This document shows, one piece after another, positions 37,002 through 46,500 of a DNA stretch of 64,000 bases; the first letter of the stretch is position 1, and every line of letters starts with the position of its first letter. The notes under the pieces were generated by a model. The model saw only the letters and a program-made list of their open reading frames with translations, made no database searches and was not told where the DNA came from. The stretch is from Hsuehochloa calcarea. Taxonomy: Eukaryota > Streptophyta > Magnoliopsida > Poales > Poaceae. The stretch spans positions 8,045,843 through 8,109,842 of the forward strand of contig CM070596.1 in NCBI GenBank assembly GCA_036346395.1, read 5' to 3'. A program made the position numbers and the translations under genes.

Positions 37002-37336
37002 GCTGGGTCCATGTCGTTAGTTCAACTGGCGACATGTTACTGTACTGGCGACAGGTGACTGTTCAACTTTCTATCGCCAGTTGAAGTTGGACTGGCGACA
37101 GGTGGAGGGCAGGGTACCTGCCGCTAGTTTCCACCGGGGATAGTCATCCATTTTGTTATTTTTTGGATTGATTATTTATTTTTGTAAATTCAACTGGCGA
37201 CAGGAAGTTGGACTGACGACAGGTGGAGGGCAGGGTACCTGCCGCTAGTTTCCACCGGGGATAGTCATCCATTTTGTTATTTTTTGGGTTGATTATTTAT
37301 TTTTGTAAATTTTTTTAAAGATATTCTTTTAAAAAA
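37002..37336. repeat. Right terminal inverted repeat, with internal 107-bp duplication
   Basis: Palindrome CATGTCG..CGACATG at about 37010-37036, further GGCGACAGG/CTATCGCC units to 37100, then a 107-bp segment at 37084-37190 repeated at 37205-37311 with only two differences. The outer AT-rich part pairs with 28861-28925. The duplication makes this terminus about 120 bases longer than the left one. Confidence 0.78.
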
Positions 37337-37590
37337 TTTCGCCACTAGCGTGTAGACACAGTAAAGTTGCCCCCGGTTTGTTCCTTTCCTAGAAGCAATG
37401 ATTTGAACACAGCTTTCGCTGAAGCCTCCACACACGGAAGCTACAATTTCCCACAGTTACGATCCTTAGTAGACTTGGCCCCACAAATCCCAAGCTACAG
37501 GGTACGCATATCCACGCCACGTCGGAGTTGCAAACCCGGGGGAAGGAGTTTTTTTTTTCTTTCTCATCTGGTCTTTTTTTTCTTCTGAAG

Positions 37591-37949
37591 CGCAATAGTA
37601 AAATCACCGCAAAATAACAAAAAAAATATCTCTACCGCGCAAAATTACGGTAAAAACTAACGCACTGTGTAAAATCATCGCGAAAGACCACCCGCCACAA
37701 ACCCATATTACGGTAGACCACCTGCCGCGCACCAAGACCGCGACAGGATGGTTGCCACGGGGATACGTGTTGGCACACCATCCTGCTGTGGTCTGGGTGC
37801 GCAGCAGGTGGCCTACCGCGATCTAGGTTCGCAGTATATACCCTTTCGTGGCGATTTTGTATGACATGAGTCGGTTTCTGTGATGATTTGCGTGGTAGGA
37901 GATGCTATTTTTGGTTATTTTGAACGCACGAAACTAGTTTGCTATTGCG
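37591..37949. mobile_element. Foldback (MITE-like) element
   Basis: The two halves are inverted copies of about 170-180 bases: CGCAATAGTAAAATC on the left against CGCAATAGCAAACTAG read from the right. AAAATAACAAAAA, GACCACCTGCCGCGCACC and CAGGATGG words recur in the same order on both arms. No coding capacity. The lower arm ends in mini-palindromes, as in the neighbouring MULE termini, but the sequence differs. The superfamily is not certain, and no clear target duplication is visible. Confidence 0.65.
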
Positions 37950-38530
37950 TTAAAAAAAAAGATGCTATTTCAGCCCAAGCCTCGGGAAATGGAGGGTGGT
38001 AAGCCATAACTGCATGCACGGCGCCACATCTTTCCATTAGGCCCATCAGTATTCGTTGTTGGATAGACACTTCTTTTACCGTCAAACACGTGTCAGCATA
38101 CATGCTCCAGTTCGCGGTATCCAGGGAGACATACTGTACTCGGGGAGAGACGGGAGTTATGTTTCCGCTGCACGAATCCCGATGCAACTCAACATACAAA
38201 GATGTGCTTGATTCACGGAGAGAGAGTAGACAACCCCTTAACTCCTTCCCGGTAACAATGCAAAAGATATCACGAGTTTAGAAAGTAAATGATGTGTCAC
38301 TGGACATACGATCCCATAGCCCATGTGGCCGGTATTCTCACCTTGAACGTAATTTTCTAATTTATACACCATTACAATAATGTTACTGGCCAAATTTCGT
38401 GTACCCGCTATGGTAGCCGTTGAATACCGTGCACATGCATGCACGCTAAAACAGGCTAAAAATACTGGCATTGGAAGCCGCGACAAAAGCAGAGTGCCAA
38501 CTCCGGGTGCAACTTCACCTTGATCCAAAA

Positions 38531-38567
<37 letters not shown>

Positions 38568-39005
38568 ACGTGCTGAATAGTTTAATTCGGCGCATTAGCC
38601 AGATGCGGTAAAGTAACAATGGGGTGGATGGTTGCGCCACTTTTACTAAAGCCAATTCTTTCGGTATAACTGCCCATTCCACCCTCCATTACTTTGGATT
38701 AGTTTCCTCCCCCCGCCCCTCCTTTTTTTCCCCATCCACTAGCTTTGTTCCGAGTCTTTCTTTGGCAATCGACAGCTCGTGTTGCGTTGCATGCAGCGCG
38801 AAAACATTTCCGCCGGCGTGCCGCGGTTGCGGAAAAGGATCGGAAAGGGGTGCCGTTGCTTTGCCGAAAAGGAGAGCATTCGCAGGGGCAAGCAACCGCG
38901 TCGCGCGCCCCCTTGCACTCCCTCGGCTGTGCCGACTTCGTTCCAACTTGTTCTACACTACATACACATCTCGGCATCGTTCACAGCAAAAGGGAAGACT
39001 AAACA
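37950..39005. other. Intergenic; (AG)n at 38534-38566
   Basis: No gene recognised. Contains an (AG)n microsatellite and a GC-richer block at 38760-38960 whose overlapping frames have no domain. Confidence 0.5.
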
Positions 39006-39210
39006 AATGAGCCGGGCGGAAGTAGGTTGTCGGGGTATTTTTGGTGGGCAGAGGTATTAATGGTCAAATCGTTATGCTACTTTACTAAAAACTAAGATTC
39101 AAGTTTAAAAAAATGAGCCGGGCGGAAGTAGGTTGTTGGAACTCTTTTGTTGGACTAAACGGAGACACCGATCAAACGTTGTGCTACTCTACTAAAAACT
39201 GAAATCCGAG
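39006..39210. repeat. Tandem duplication, about 105-bp unit
   Basis: ATGAGCCGGGCGGAAGTAGG occurs at 39006 and 39111. The following sequences remain alignable (CAAATCGTTATGCTAC and CAAACGTTGTGCTAC, then TACTAAAAACT). Two diverged copies; no function evident. Confidence 0.7.
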
Positions 39211-39316
39211 CGTGTGTTTTTCAGGATATCTTCTTGCTACAGTTCTACAGGATTCGTTTCCTGAAGGACCCGCAAAGCATACACACTTAGCCTAGCCCAC
39301 AAAACTTGAATTATTA

Positions 39317-39543
39317 GAGCAACTACAATAGTTTGTTTCTTAACTTGTTATTAAGAGGAGATAGAGTACTCAATCTAATAAAAAAAAATCTAAGACTTCA
39401 ATTGCCACCCACAAAATAAGTTTTTAGGTAGTAAGTAAGTCTTTAATAGCTATTTTTGCTATTTTTTTTATATCTTAGTATCAATAACTTGCGACATGTC
39501 CATCCCTTGATAACAAATAATAAATGATATAGATACAATGCTC
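39317..39543. mobile_element. Tourist-like MITE (PIF/Harbinger type)
   Basis: A 227-bp AT-rich element flanked by TTA at 39314-39316 and 39544-39546, the duplication typical of Tourist elements. The ends begin GAGCAACTACAATAG and, from the right, GAGCATTGTATCTAT; the pairing is short. Elements opening with GAGCA are common near grass genes. Confidence 0.6.
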
Positions 39544-39546
39544 TTA

Positions 39547-40114
39547 GAACATCAAACGCCCTACGGATGCACAGAGAAACAAACACAGGCCGAAGCCTTG
39601 AACAAGTTTTTTTGTTGGGGTGCGCCCCAGTAGCAAGCCACCGTGCTAAACCCTCCCAGGAAAAATTAATTTAATATCGTAGTACGTCAGTGACAAACAT
39701 ATCATGTATTAAACCGATAAGGAAAACCAAAAAAAAAAAAGGCAGAGAAAGGTACCGGTTGCAAGGTTGCCGTGTGTCGGCTTTTATTCCCCGTCCTTCT
39801 GCCTCCACTCTGCTCTGAACGAAGCATTTCTGTCTGGTTAGTTGGGCCAACTTGGGCACAGAAGATTAGCCTTCCTTCGGCCCACACATGCAGTCGAAAC
39901 GTACACGTCCTCTATACTCGGCCGGTTTAATATGCAAAATGTTATTGGGCTTTTCGAAGTGTTTATTATTTTTTTCTGCCCCCTTTTTTTAAATTAATCT
40001 TTTCTTCTTCTTCTTTCTTTCTGTGAGACCAAAGAGCAATTCTCTTCATTCATATATCATGAAGACTACATGAGATGCTAGGTTTGCCGAACGCCTTACA
40101 TGAACTATATCAAA
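39547..40114. other. Intergenic, nothing recognised
   Basis: No coding domain or repeat boundary found. Several T-rich runs near 39960-40020. Confidence 0.4.
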
Positions 40115-40330
40115 AGAAAAGAGGATAGAAGACTTTGCTCTTGAATTTCACCAACGATTGCCGCAATCTCCGAGCGATGGTTGTTTCTTGAGTGCCATAA
40201 ATTGATGAGTTGGAGGGAATCAGTTTCAGCAATGACATGGTCAGCATTCCAATCAACTGTCTCGGCAGGCTTGTGCTTCAGCATGCAGAGTGTTTGACAA
40301 ACTCTGGACTTGAGTACAAAAAAAAGGGTA
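40115..40330 (-). pseudogene. RNase H-like (RVT_3 type) fragment
   Basis: The minus strand reads VDWNADHVIAETDSLQLINL and then NNHRSEIAAIVGEIQEQS, the pattern of plant RNase H-like domains found in LINE-derived and domesticated proteins (acidic D in AETDSL). Upstream, LHAEAQACRDS is visible only in a shifted frame, so the fragment is broken. No reverse transcriptase is adjacent. Most likely a scrap of a non-LTR element or a duplicated host gene. Confidence 0.55.
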
Positions 40331-40949
40331 TCGTCTAAAAAAAACTACAGCTATCTCTTTTTTCACTTTGCTAACTACAGAAATGATTTTTTTTTTAGAA
40401 AATTGAGAAAAAGAATCGAAAACCATCGCATGTAAAGCAAACCATATTTTTAGAAAAAGTAAAGCAAACCATATGCAAAAAAAAGTTCTCAGAAAGATAT
40501 CTGTACCAAAATTAGGTATCAGTCAGGGGAGAATACCCTCTTTCTTGTTTCCTTTTGCGTTTTACCCCTACATATCCATAGCAAGAGCTATGTAAGATGA
40601 CCACAGCGCGAGCTTTTCTCTTGACTAACATATAACTACGTCGCTCGCAAAAAAATGGCAAACAAAATCTGACATGATGATACAAAAGATCCCAGCGTCA
40701 GCATGTCGCTTGGTTTCTCTACCTAGTTAATTAACCATTAATTTCTTACGCTGTGCCATTTGAAGGAGTTGATTCCTTGCAAGAATGGAAGAGTGAGGAC
40801 ATGGATCGATTGATCCAAAGCTAGAGACAGAAAGTAGTGCAAATTAGACTTTTCTTTGTACTGCATGATCTCATCTCTGTCATCGGGTACCTGTGATAAA
40901 CACCAGGATAGGTTAGTTGCTTGTGGGCGCACAAAACTACGGCCTTATA
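40331..40949. other. Intergenic, nothing recognised
   Basis: A-rich sequence between the RNase H scrap and the Stowaway-like MITE. No supported gene. Confidence 0.4.
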
Positions 40950-41207
40950 CTGTTAAAAAATGTATAACGTTTTAGATATGACTCTAATATAAAACTTTTG
41001 ATCATTACTTTTCATATAATTATGTTAGTATAATTTGATAAAATTATTATATTATGAAAATATTTATCATGACAAATCTAATATTACTATTCTCTTGTGA
41101 CCAATCTAAATAGTGTTTTATATATAATTAGTCAAAGTTAGAGAAGTTTAACTGCATAATAGAGAAGTTTAACTGCATAATTTCTAAAACATCGTATTCG
41201 GAAGGAG
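40950..41207. mobile_element. Stowaway-like MITE (Tc1/mariner type)
   Basis: A 258-bp AT-rich element flanked by TA at 40948-40949 and 41208-41209. Read from the right it starts CTCCTTCCGAATACGATGTT, near the Stowaway consensus CTCCCTCCGT; the left end CTGTTAAAAAATGTAT is decayed. TTTTAGAAAT and TTTTAGATAT pair between the ends. AGAGAAGTTTAACTGCATAA is directly duplicated at 41144-41180. Confidence 0.6.
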
Positions 41208-41836
41208 TACTAATTAACCAGGCGACCTACAAATATCAAATTGCATAATCCAAATCCCTTTTAATTAATCCCCCTCTCTCTCTCTCTCTAAGGAGAGCGA
41301 AAAGGCACGTCTCTTTCTCTACCTACGTAACAAAGCATGCGCACGAGCGTTTCTTCCGTAAGATTGACATGGATCATCTACTTAGTTTATGGTGTTCATA
41401 GGCTTCTCTGTCAAGTATTGACACGAAAGTGTCTGCCCGTACTCAGTGCGAACTGAAAACGTAAACTGCACAGGCCTTGCGCGTATGTAGCCCGTCCGAT
41501 GATCACAAGATCAATCACCTTTCAAGATCACAGCATCAACTAAATTGTAGTAGATGAACTCGAAAAATCTAACGAGAAAATGATGTCACATGCATGAACT
41601 GTAGCATATTGCATGTCTTGTAGTACATGCATCATGCATGGCAGAGCAAGTTGGACAAGGCATATCATATATACTTAAGGGTCAACTAATTTGGATCTGT
41701 ATATGTATATCGATCACAGCGTTTATGTACATGCATCAATCGGGACATTAGTTAGGAATACAAAAGACAAAAGGCGAGTGGAAAATAATAATAAAAGTCA
41801 TTTTAGCAACAAAATCACCTGCATGCAAATCCAGAG
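41208..41836. other. 3' flank of the zinc-finger gene; no gene seen
   Basis: Contains a short (CT)n at about 41275-41290. The part next to 41837 probably includes the 3' UTR of the minus-strand zinc-finger gene. Confidence 0.5.
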
Positions 41837-42346
41837 TCACAGCTTCAGCGTCAGGTCAAGCTTAGGCAGCTCTTGATCTCCATCCCCACGGTGGTCAGAA
41901 TTCACGCCACCCCACCACCCATCGACGTTGCCAGCCACCGCCACTGCCACCGCCGTCGAGTGGCCGTTCAACGCACGCATCCACCCCGGCGCCTCGCTCG
42001 GCGCCGTCACGAACGCGCCGTGGTGGCGCCTGGCGAGGGTGCGCTCGCGCTTGTGCGCGTTCTGGTGGCCGCCGAGCGCCTGCGAGCTGTAGAACTGCCG
42101 CCGGCAGTAGTGGCACGCGAACAGCTGCCGCGGCTCGGCCTCCGCCTCCGCCACCGTCACCCCCGGCACGTCGACGAGCAGAGGCAACTCCGTCGCCTGG
42201 GACACCACACCAACCGTGCCGATGAGGTCCAGCTCGATCGGCCGGACCGTCGACGCCGCCGCAAGGCTCGCACCGTCGCCGGCGCTCTCAAGCCTCGGCC
42301 CTCCGGCGTCCCCCCCTCCCTTCCCCAACTCTTCCATGCAATGCAA
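41837..42346 (-). CDS. Single C2H2 zinc-finger protein with EAR motif (ZFP1-like)
   Basis: An intronless 169-residue frame on the minus strand. One plant-type finger: C78, C81, H94 and H98 (CHYC, 12 residues, H, 3 residues, H), containing QALGGH at 89-94 and followed by QNAHKRERTLARR. The C terminus is LDLTLKL (163-169), a DLNxx/LxLxL-type EAR repression motif, and IELDLI at 37-42 may be a second. This matches the Arabidopsis ZFP1-ZFP4/ZFP7 group of small nuclear repressors in shoot and hormone responses; the specific role is unknown. A second in-frame ATG (residue 4, MEELGKG) is an equally likely start. GC content is far above the flanks, as in many intronless grass genes. The plus-strand frame over the same bases is its shadow. 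Confidence 0.9.
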   Translation of the reverse strand: MHCMEELGKGGGDAGGPRLESAGDGASLAAASTVRPIELDLIGTVGVVSQATELPLLVDVPGVTVAEAEAEPRQLFACHYCRRQFYSSQALGGHQNAHKRERTLARRHHGAFVTAPSEAPGWMRALNGHSTAVAVAVAGNVDGWWGGVNSDHRGDGDQELPKLDLTLKL

Positions 42347-42712
42347 GTGTGCGCGCGTGCGTACGCTTTGGATGCAATCGATCGAGCAATGATAGGAGCA
42401 TGATTGTGTAAGGTGACAGGGACGTACTATACATCATCAATGTGATCTAGACATGGTTAACATCAGTTTCTTGGCATGCTTTTCTTCCGGAGGGCGGAAA
42501 TATTTGGTCGGCTGATGAAACAAAAGATTGCCGTCCGTGTGGGACAAGGCAAGTGATGGGTAAAGGGTTTTGGAATTCTTGGCATGACGAGACTTGATTG
42601 GCGTGCAAGCGTGTCATCCCTGTCACCAGTTGAGGAGGTACTTATATTTTGACACGAGTTTTTTTAAATCTAAATGATACTATTTAAAACGATATTAACA
42701 AAAATAATATTA
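42347..42712. other. Upstream region of the zinc-finger gene
   Basis: Likely promoter and 5' UTR of the minus-strand zinc-finger gene. I cannot place a TATA box or other site with confidence. Confidence 0.4.
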
Positions 42713-43107
42713 TTACAGCCATAATTACAAAAATAATACTTTTGTCCGTACGGCCACGGGACGATACGTGATGCCTCATCCATCCTATGGTCGTGCGGAC
42801 GAGGCGCCGCATGTTGTCCCATGACCGTACAGACGAGACACCACATATCATCCCATGACTTATCCGTCTTGTAACTATGCAGACAAGGCGTCACATGTCG
42901 ACCTGTATCTTGTCCGTCCCATGGCTATACAGACAGGTGCCACATGTCATCCTATGACCTGTCCATCTTGTGGCCGTGCAAACAAGACGCCATTTGTTGA
43001 TCCGTGTCTTACCCGTCCCATGTCCCATGGCCATACGGACAAAGCACCACGTGTCATCCCGTGGTGATGCTAACGAGAACACCATTTTTTTTGTAATTGC
43101 GGCTGCA
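42713..43107. mobile_element. Foldback element filled with a degenerate minisatellite
   Basis: The ends are inverted: ACAGCCATAATTACAAAAAT at 42715 against GCAGCCGCAATTACAAAAAA read from 43106. Between them lie about six to eight degenerate copies, period roughly 35-50 bases, of a motif like CATGGCCATACGGACAAG then CACCACATGTCATCCC. Adjacent copies also read as loose palindromes. No coding capacity. Probably a non-autonomous DNA transposon whose interior expanded in tandem. It lies between the zinc-finger gene and the PBC1 3' end. Confidence 0.6.
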
Positions 43108-43522
43108 AGAAGCATCCGAGAACTGCTTGCAGACATTCCAACAGGTCAGAAGAGGAAATGAGATGAAACTAGCATTGCTGCCGCTAAATATATTAACGGG
43201 TCAAACAGGCATGTTAGATTGTCAAACAGGCATGTTAGATTATACTACGATAGCTAATAAGTACATAAACATGACACAGCCAATTCACAATTCACTCAGG
43301 CGCACTAGGCCAAAGATGGCTTTCAAGTCAGCTGTAGGATCGAAAACCGAAACAGATATCTGAAGCACTGGAAGATGAAAGAAACATCCATATCTTTCAT
43401 GCTCCATGTTCTTTGAAAATGTAAATAGGCCACACAGCTTTTCCAAATTCTGTACCTAGTAGTACAGGATAGAGGGAATGAAGAAACAATCTCCTACGTG
43501 ATCTAGGACTGCAGATGAAAAC
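43108..43522. other. 3' flank of PBC1; 21-bp direct repeat
   Basis: GTCAAACAGGCATGTTAGATT occurs twice in a row at about 43199-43240. The rest likely contains the PBC1 3' UTR. No gene seen. Confidence 0.5.
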
Positions 43523-46500
43523 TCAGTCCATCCTTCCTTTGAGCACTCTCTCCTGAACCTCAGTGGGTGTGCTGCAACAGGAAAACAGGTTCAGAATATG
43601 CGAGAAAACCCCGAAGGCATGAAAAATAAGCATATTCAACTGAAGTCTGATGTGTATGCATGCTGCTTCAAAACAACTACTCAACTTATGTAGTTATGGC
43701 GAAGAGGGACAAAACCGCCTCATCTAATTTCACATGTCAACATGCCATTTGATCACTGGATAAGTATTTTCAGGGGTGCACTTTTGAGCACCAAGTATTC
43801 AATTAGTGAGTTGCGTAAGTATGTCAATCAGTGCAAAAAAGGTGGGCACATGCATATCTGGTACAATATGTAAAAGCTTGAAAGGCATGTGGAACTTACA
43901 CAAGGAGAACATGACCTCCCCAGCCACTGAGGCAATCGCGATCAACAGAAGCCAGCAATGCTTGCGAGATTGTCTCAAATAATTCTTCAGGTTCCTTTAC
44001 CAAAGAAAAATGTGATACAAAATTGTCATCGTTACAGTGCAAAAGCAGATTCACAGCATATTATTTTTAAACACACACACTGGTATGTCTCAGCGATCGC
44101 AATGGATAACGATGCTTCACGGTGATCGCGTCCGGCGGCTCAAGGCCCAGAGCCGTGAGCTAACGCTGTTGCCGACAAGCACAGGATGAGGAGCAGAGAA
44201 CGGGAGATTAGGGAAATAGACTTTACTGATTTCTGTTCTCCGATACATGAGTAGTGCTTTCCTTTATACATGTAACTATGGCTAAACGATAGCAGCAATA
44301 AGTAATAGACTCGGACTCTTTACGCACTGCACTCATCTTCTTTTAGTATGTAACTCTGGCTAAACGATAGCAAGAATAAGTAATAGACTCGGACTATTTA
44401 TAGACTCGACTCATCTTCTTGTTTGAACTTCATGTTGCTTGTGCTGATTGTATTTCCTTCCGAGCATCGCGTCTCGATAAGGAATTCCCACACATCTCTC
44501 CTGCCAAAGAAACAGCTCGTCCTCGAGCTGAAATGATGGATACCTACGCTTGAATTCGCCCATGGTTCCCAAGTAGCGTCCGCAGCTGGTAATCCCACCC
44601 ATTGAACCAGCACATGCCAAACATCACGACGCAGATTTGCCTTCAAAATTTTCGCAGGAACTGGAATTGCTCGTCCGCTATCAATGTGTGGTAGAACCGG
44701 TATGGATGTAGGTGGAGTTCCATGAAATTTCTTCGGAAGACCAACATGGAACACATTGTGTAGACGACTTCCAGGTGGTAATTGGAGGCGATACGCCACG
44801 GTACCAATGCGAGCTAACACCTGATACGGGCCGTAGAACCGTGGACTGAGTTTGCCTGTGCGACGTCCTGGTAAGGAGGCTGTTGAGCGATGAAGTAGAC
44901 GCAACCATACCCAATCATGCACCTCAAAAGTTATCTCACGATGGTGTTTATCGTAGTATAGTTTGGCGCATCGCTGGGCTTGAAGTAATCGCTCACGGAC
45001 CTCACAGATGAAGTCATCACGGTCCCGGTTGAGCTTCAATCGCCGCCACCTTTGCCGCCCCGGCCATAAGTCGCCAAGGAGGAGGAGCACGCCCATAAAC
45101 CACCTTGAAAGGAGTATCACGCAGTTGTGTGATACGGCGTTATAACAAAGATTCGCCCATGGTAGCCAATCAACCCAAGTACGCGACGATCTCTCGTTAA
45201 GCATCAAGGTACATAGCAATGGCTTTGTTAACCGCTTTTGTTTGGCCATCGGATTGTGGGTGAAATGCCGAGCTCATGTGAAGCTTAGTTCCTGTTAAAC
45301 GGAACAAGTCTTGCCAAAAAGATCGGTGAAAACCGGTCACGCCATCGACAATCGATCGTGGAATCCCGTGAGGCGCACAATATCTGAAAAATACACGCGA
45401 TCGTATCGTGGTCAGATATGGATGGCCTAATGGAATAAAGTGAGCATACTTAGAAAAATGGTCGATAACCGAAAGGATAACCGATTTGCCATGTACATGT
45501 GGTAACCTTCGACGAAGTCCATCGAAATATCGGCCCATATGGAATTGAACGACCGCTGGTTGTAGTAGACCACGGATGCAAGTGCTCCGTTTTATTTCGT
45601 TGGCATATCACGCATGCTCGGACAAAGTCCTGTACTAACTTCCGTGCATGCGGTATATGAAAATCCAAACGTAGACGTTGAATGGTTTTTTGAAAACCTT
45701 CATGACCAACATGAGCAGCAGCCAATATGGATGGTAACGCCGGAGAAGTAGGTGGGACATACACACGTCCTCCATGGAGTACTAGTCCTTCGGACCAAGC
45801 CCACGGTGATCCTAACTCTCCTGATTGAATTTTCAATTGTATGGCCTGTAACTCAGAGGATGATGCCACCTCCTGACGTAGCTCATCAAATAGAGAAAAA
45901 GATGGTCCTGACAAGGTATATGTAACAGCAGTGTCTCCTTCACGGCGAGAAAGAGCATCGGCGACAATGTTGAGACGCCCTGGACGATATTCAACCGTGA
46001 AGTTGTATCCAAACAATTTGCTGACCCATTGATGTTGTGGTATAGTGCAGAGGCGTTGATCTAGCAAGAATTTCAGTCAGAATGATCAAAGGCGCATAAT
46101 GAAGGAACGACCTGCAGGTATGGCGCCGTTGTCGGATTGCATGCACCAACCCGATGAGTTCCCGTTCATATGCGGCCAGTTTTGTGTGACGAACGGCAAC
46201 AGGTTTACTGAAGAAGGCTAAGGGTCCCACGCCTTGGTGCAATACGGCGCCGAACCCAGTACTCGACGCATCGCATTCCACAATAAAATCAGGAGAGAAG
46301 TCGGGTAGGTGAAGAACTGGTGCCGTGGATAGCGCCGCTTGAGTGCTTGAAAAGCCCGATCCGCGACCTCTGACCACCAAATGACTCCTTTTGAGTAATT
46401 TGGTGAGAGGGTCATTATTGTGCCAAAATCTCGGATAAATTTACGATAGTAGCCGCGAGGCCAAGGAACCCACGTAACCCTCGCGCGACAAAGTGGTTGT

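Larger units (their letters stand above)
28861..37336. mobile_element. Large MULE with convergent transposase and PMD genes
   Basis: An 8.5-kb element including a later LTR. Outer ends match as inverted repeats: TTTTTTAAAA, then the AAAATAAATA and AAAAAATAACAAAA words, followed on each side by mini-palindromes built on CCTGTCGCC..GGCGACAGG and by a TATA box. From the left end a MULE transposase pseudogene reads right (29347-31207). From the right end a PMD pseudogene reads left (36195 to about 34668). A long gypsy-like LTR (31208 to about 34650) lies between them. The 9 bases outside each end (TGTTGAGAC and TTTCGCCAC) do not match, so the target duplication is lost or the exact ends are a few bases off. 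The layout recalls MuDR, which has two convergent genes driven from its two TIRs. Confidence 0.75.

Noticed and set aside
38624..39060. Cluster of 85-128 codon ORFs on both strands
   Set aside because: All overlap in different frames over a GC-richer block; none shows a recognisable domain.
41873..42403. Plus-strand 176-codon frame, Arg/His rich
   Set aside because: Antisense shadow of the GC-rich zinc-finger gene on the minus strand.
42740..43090. Periodic repeats considered as a CRISPR array
   Set aside because: Units vary in length and sequence, there are no constant repeats with unique spacers, and the window is a plant genome.
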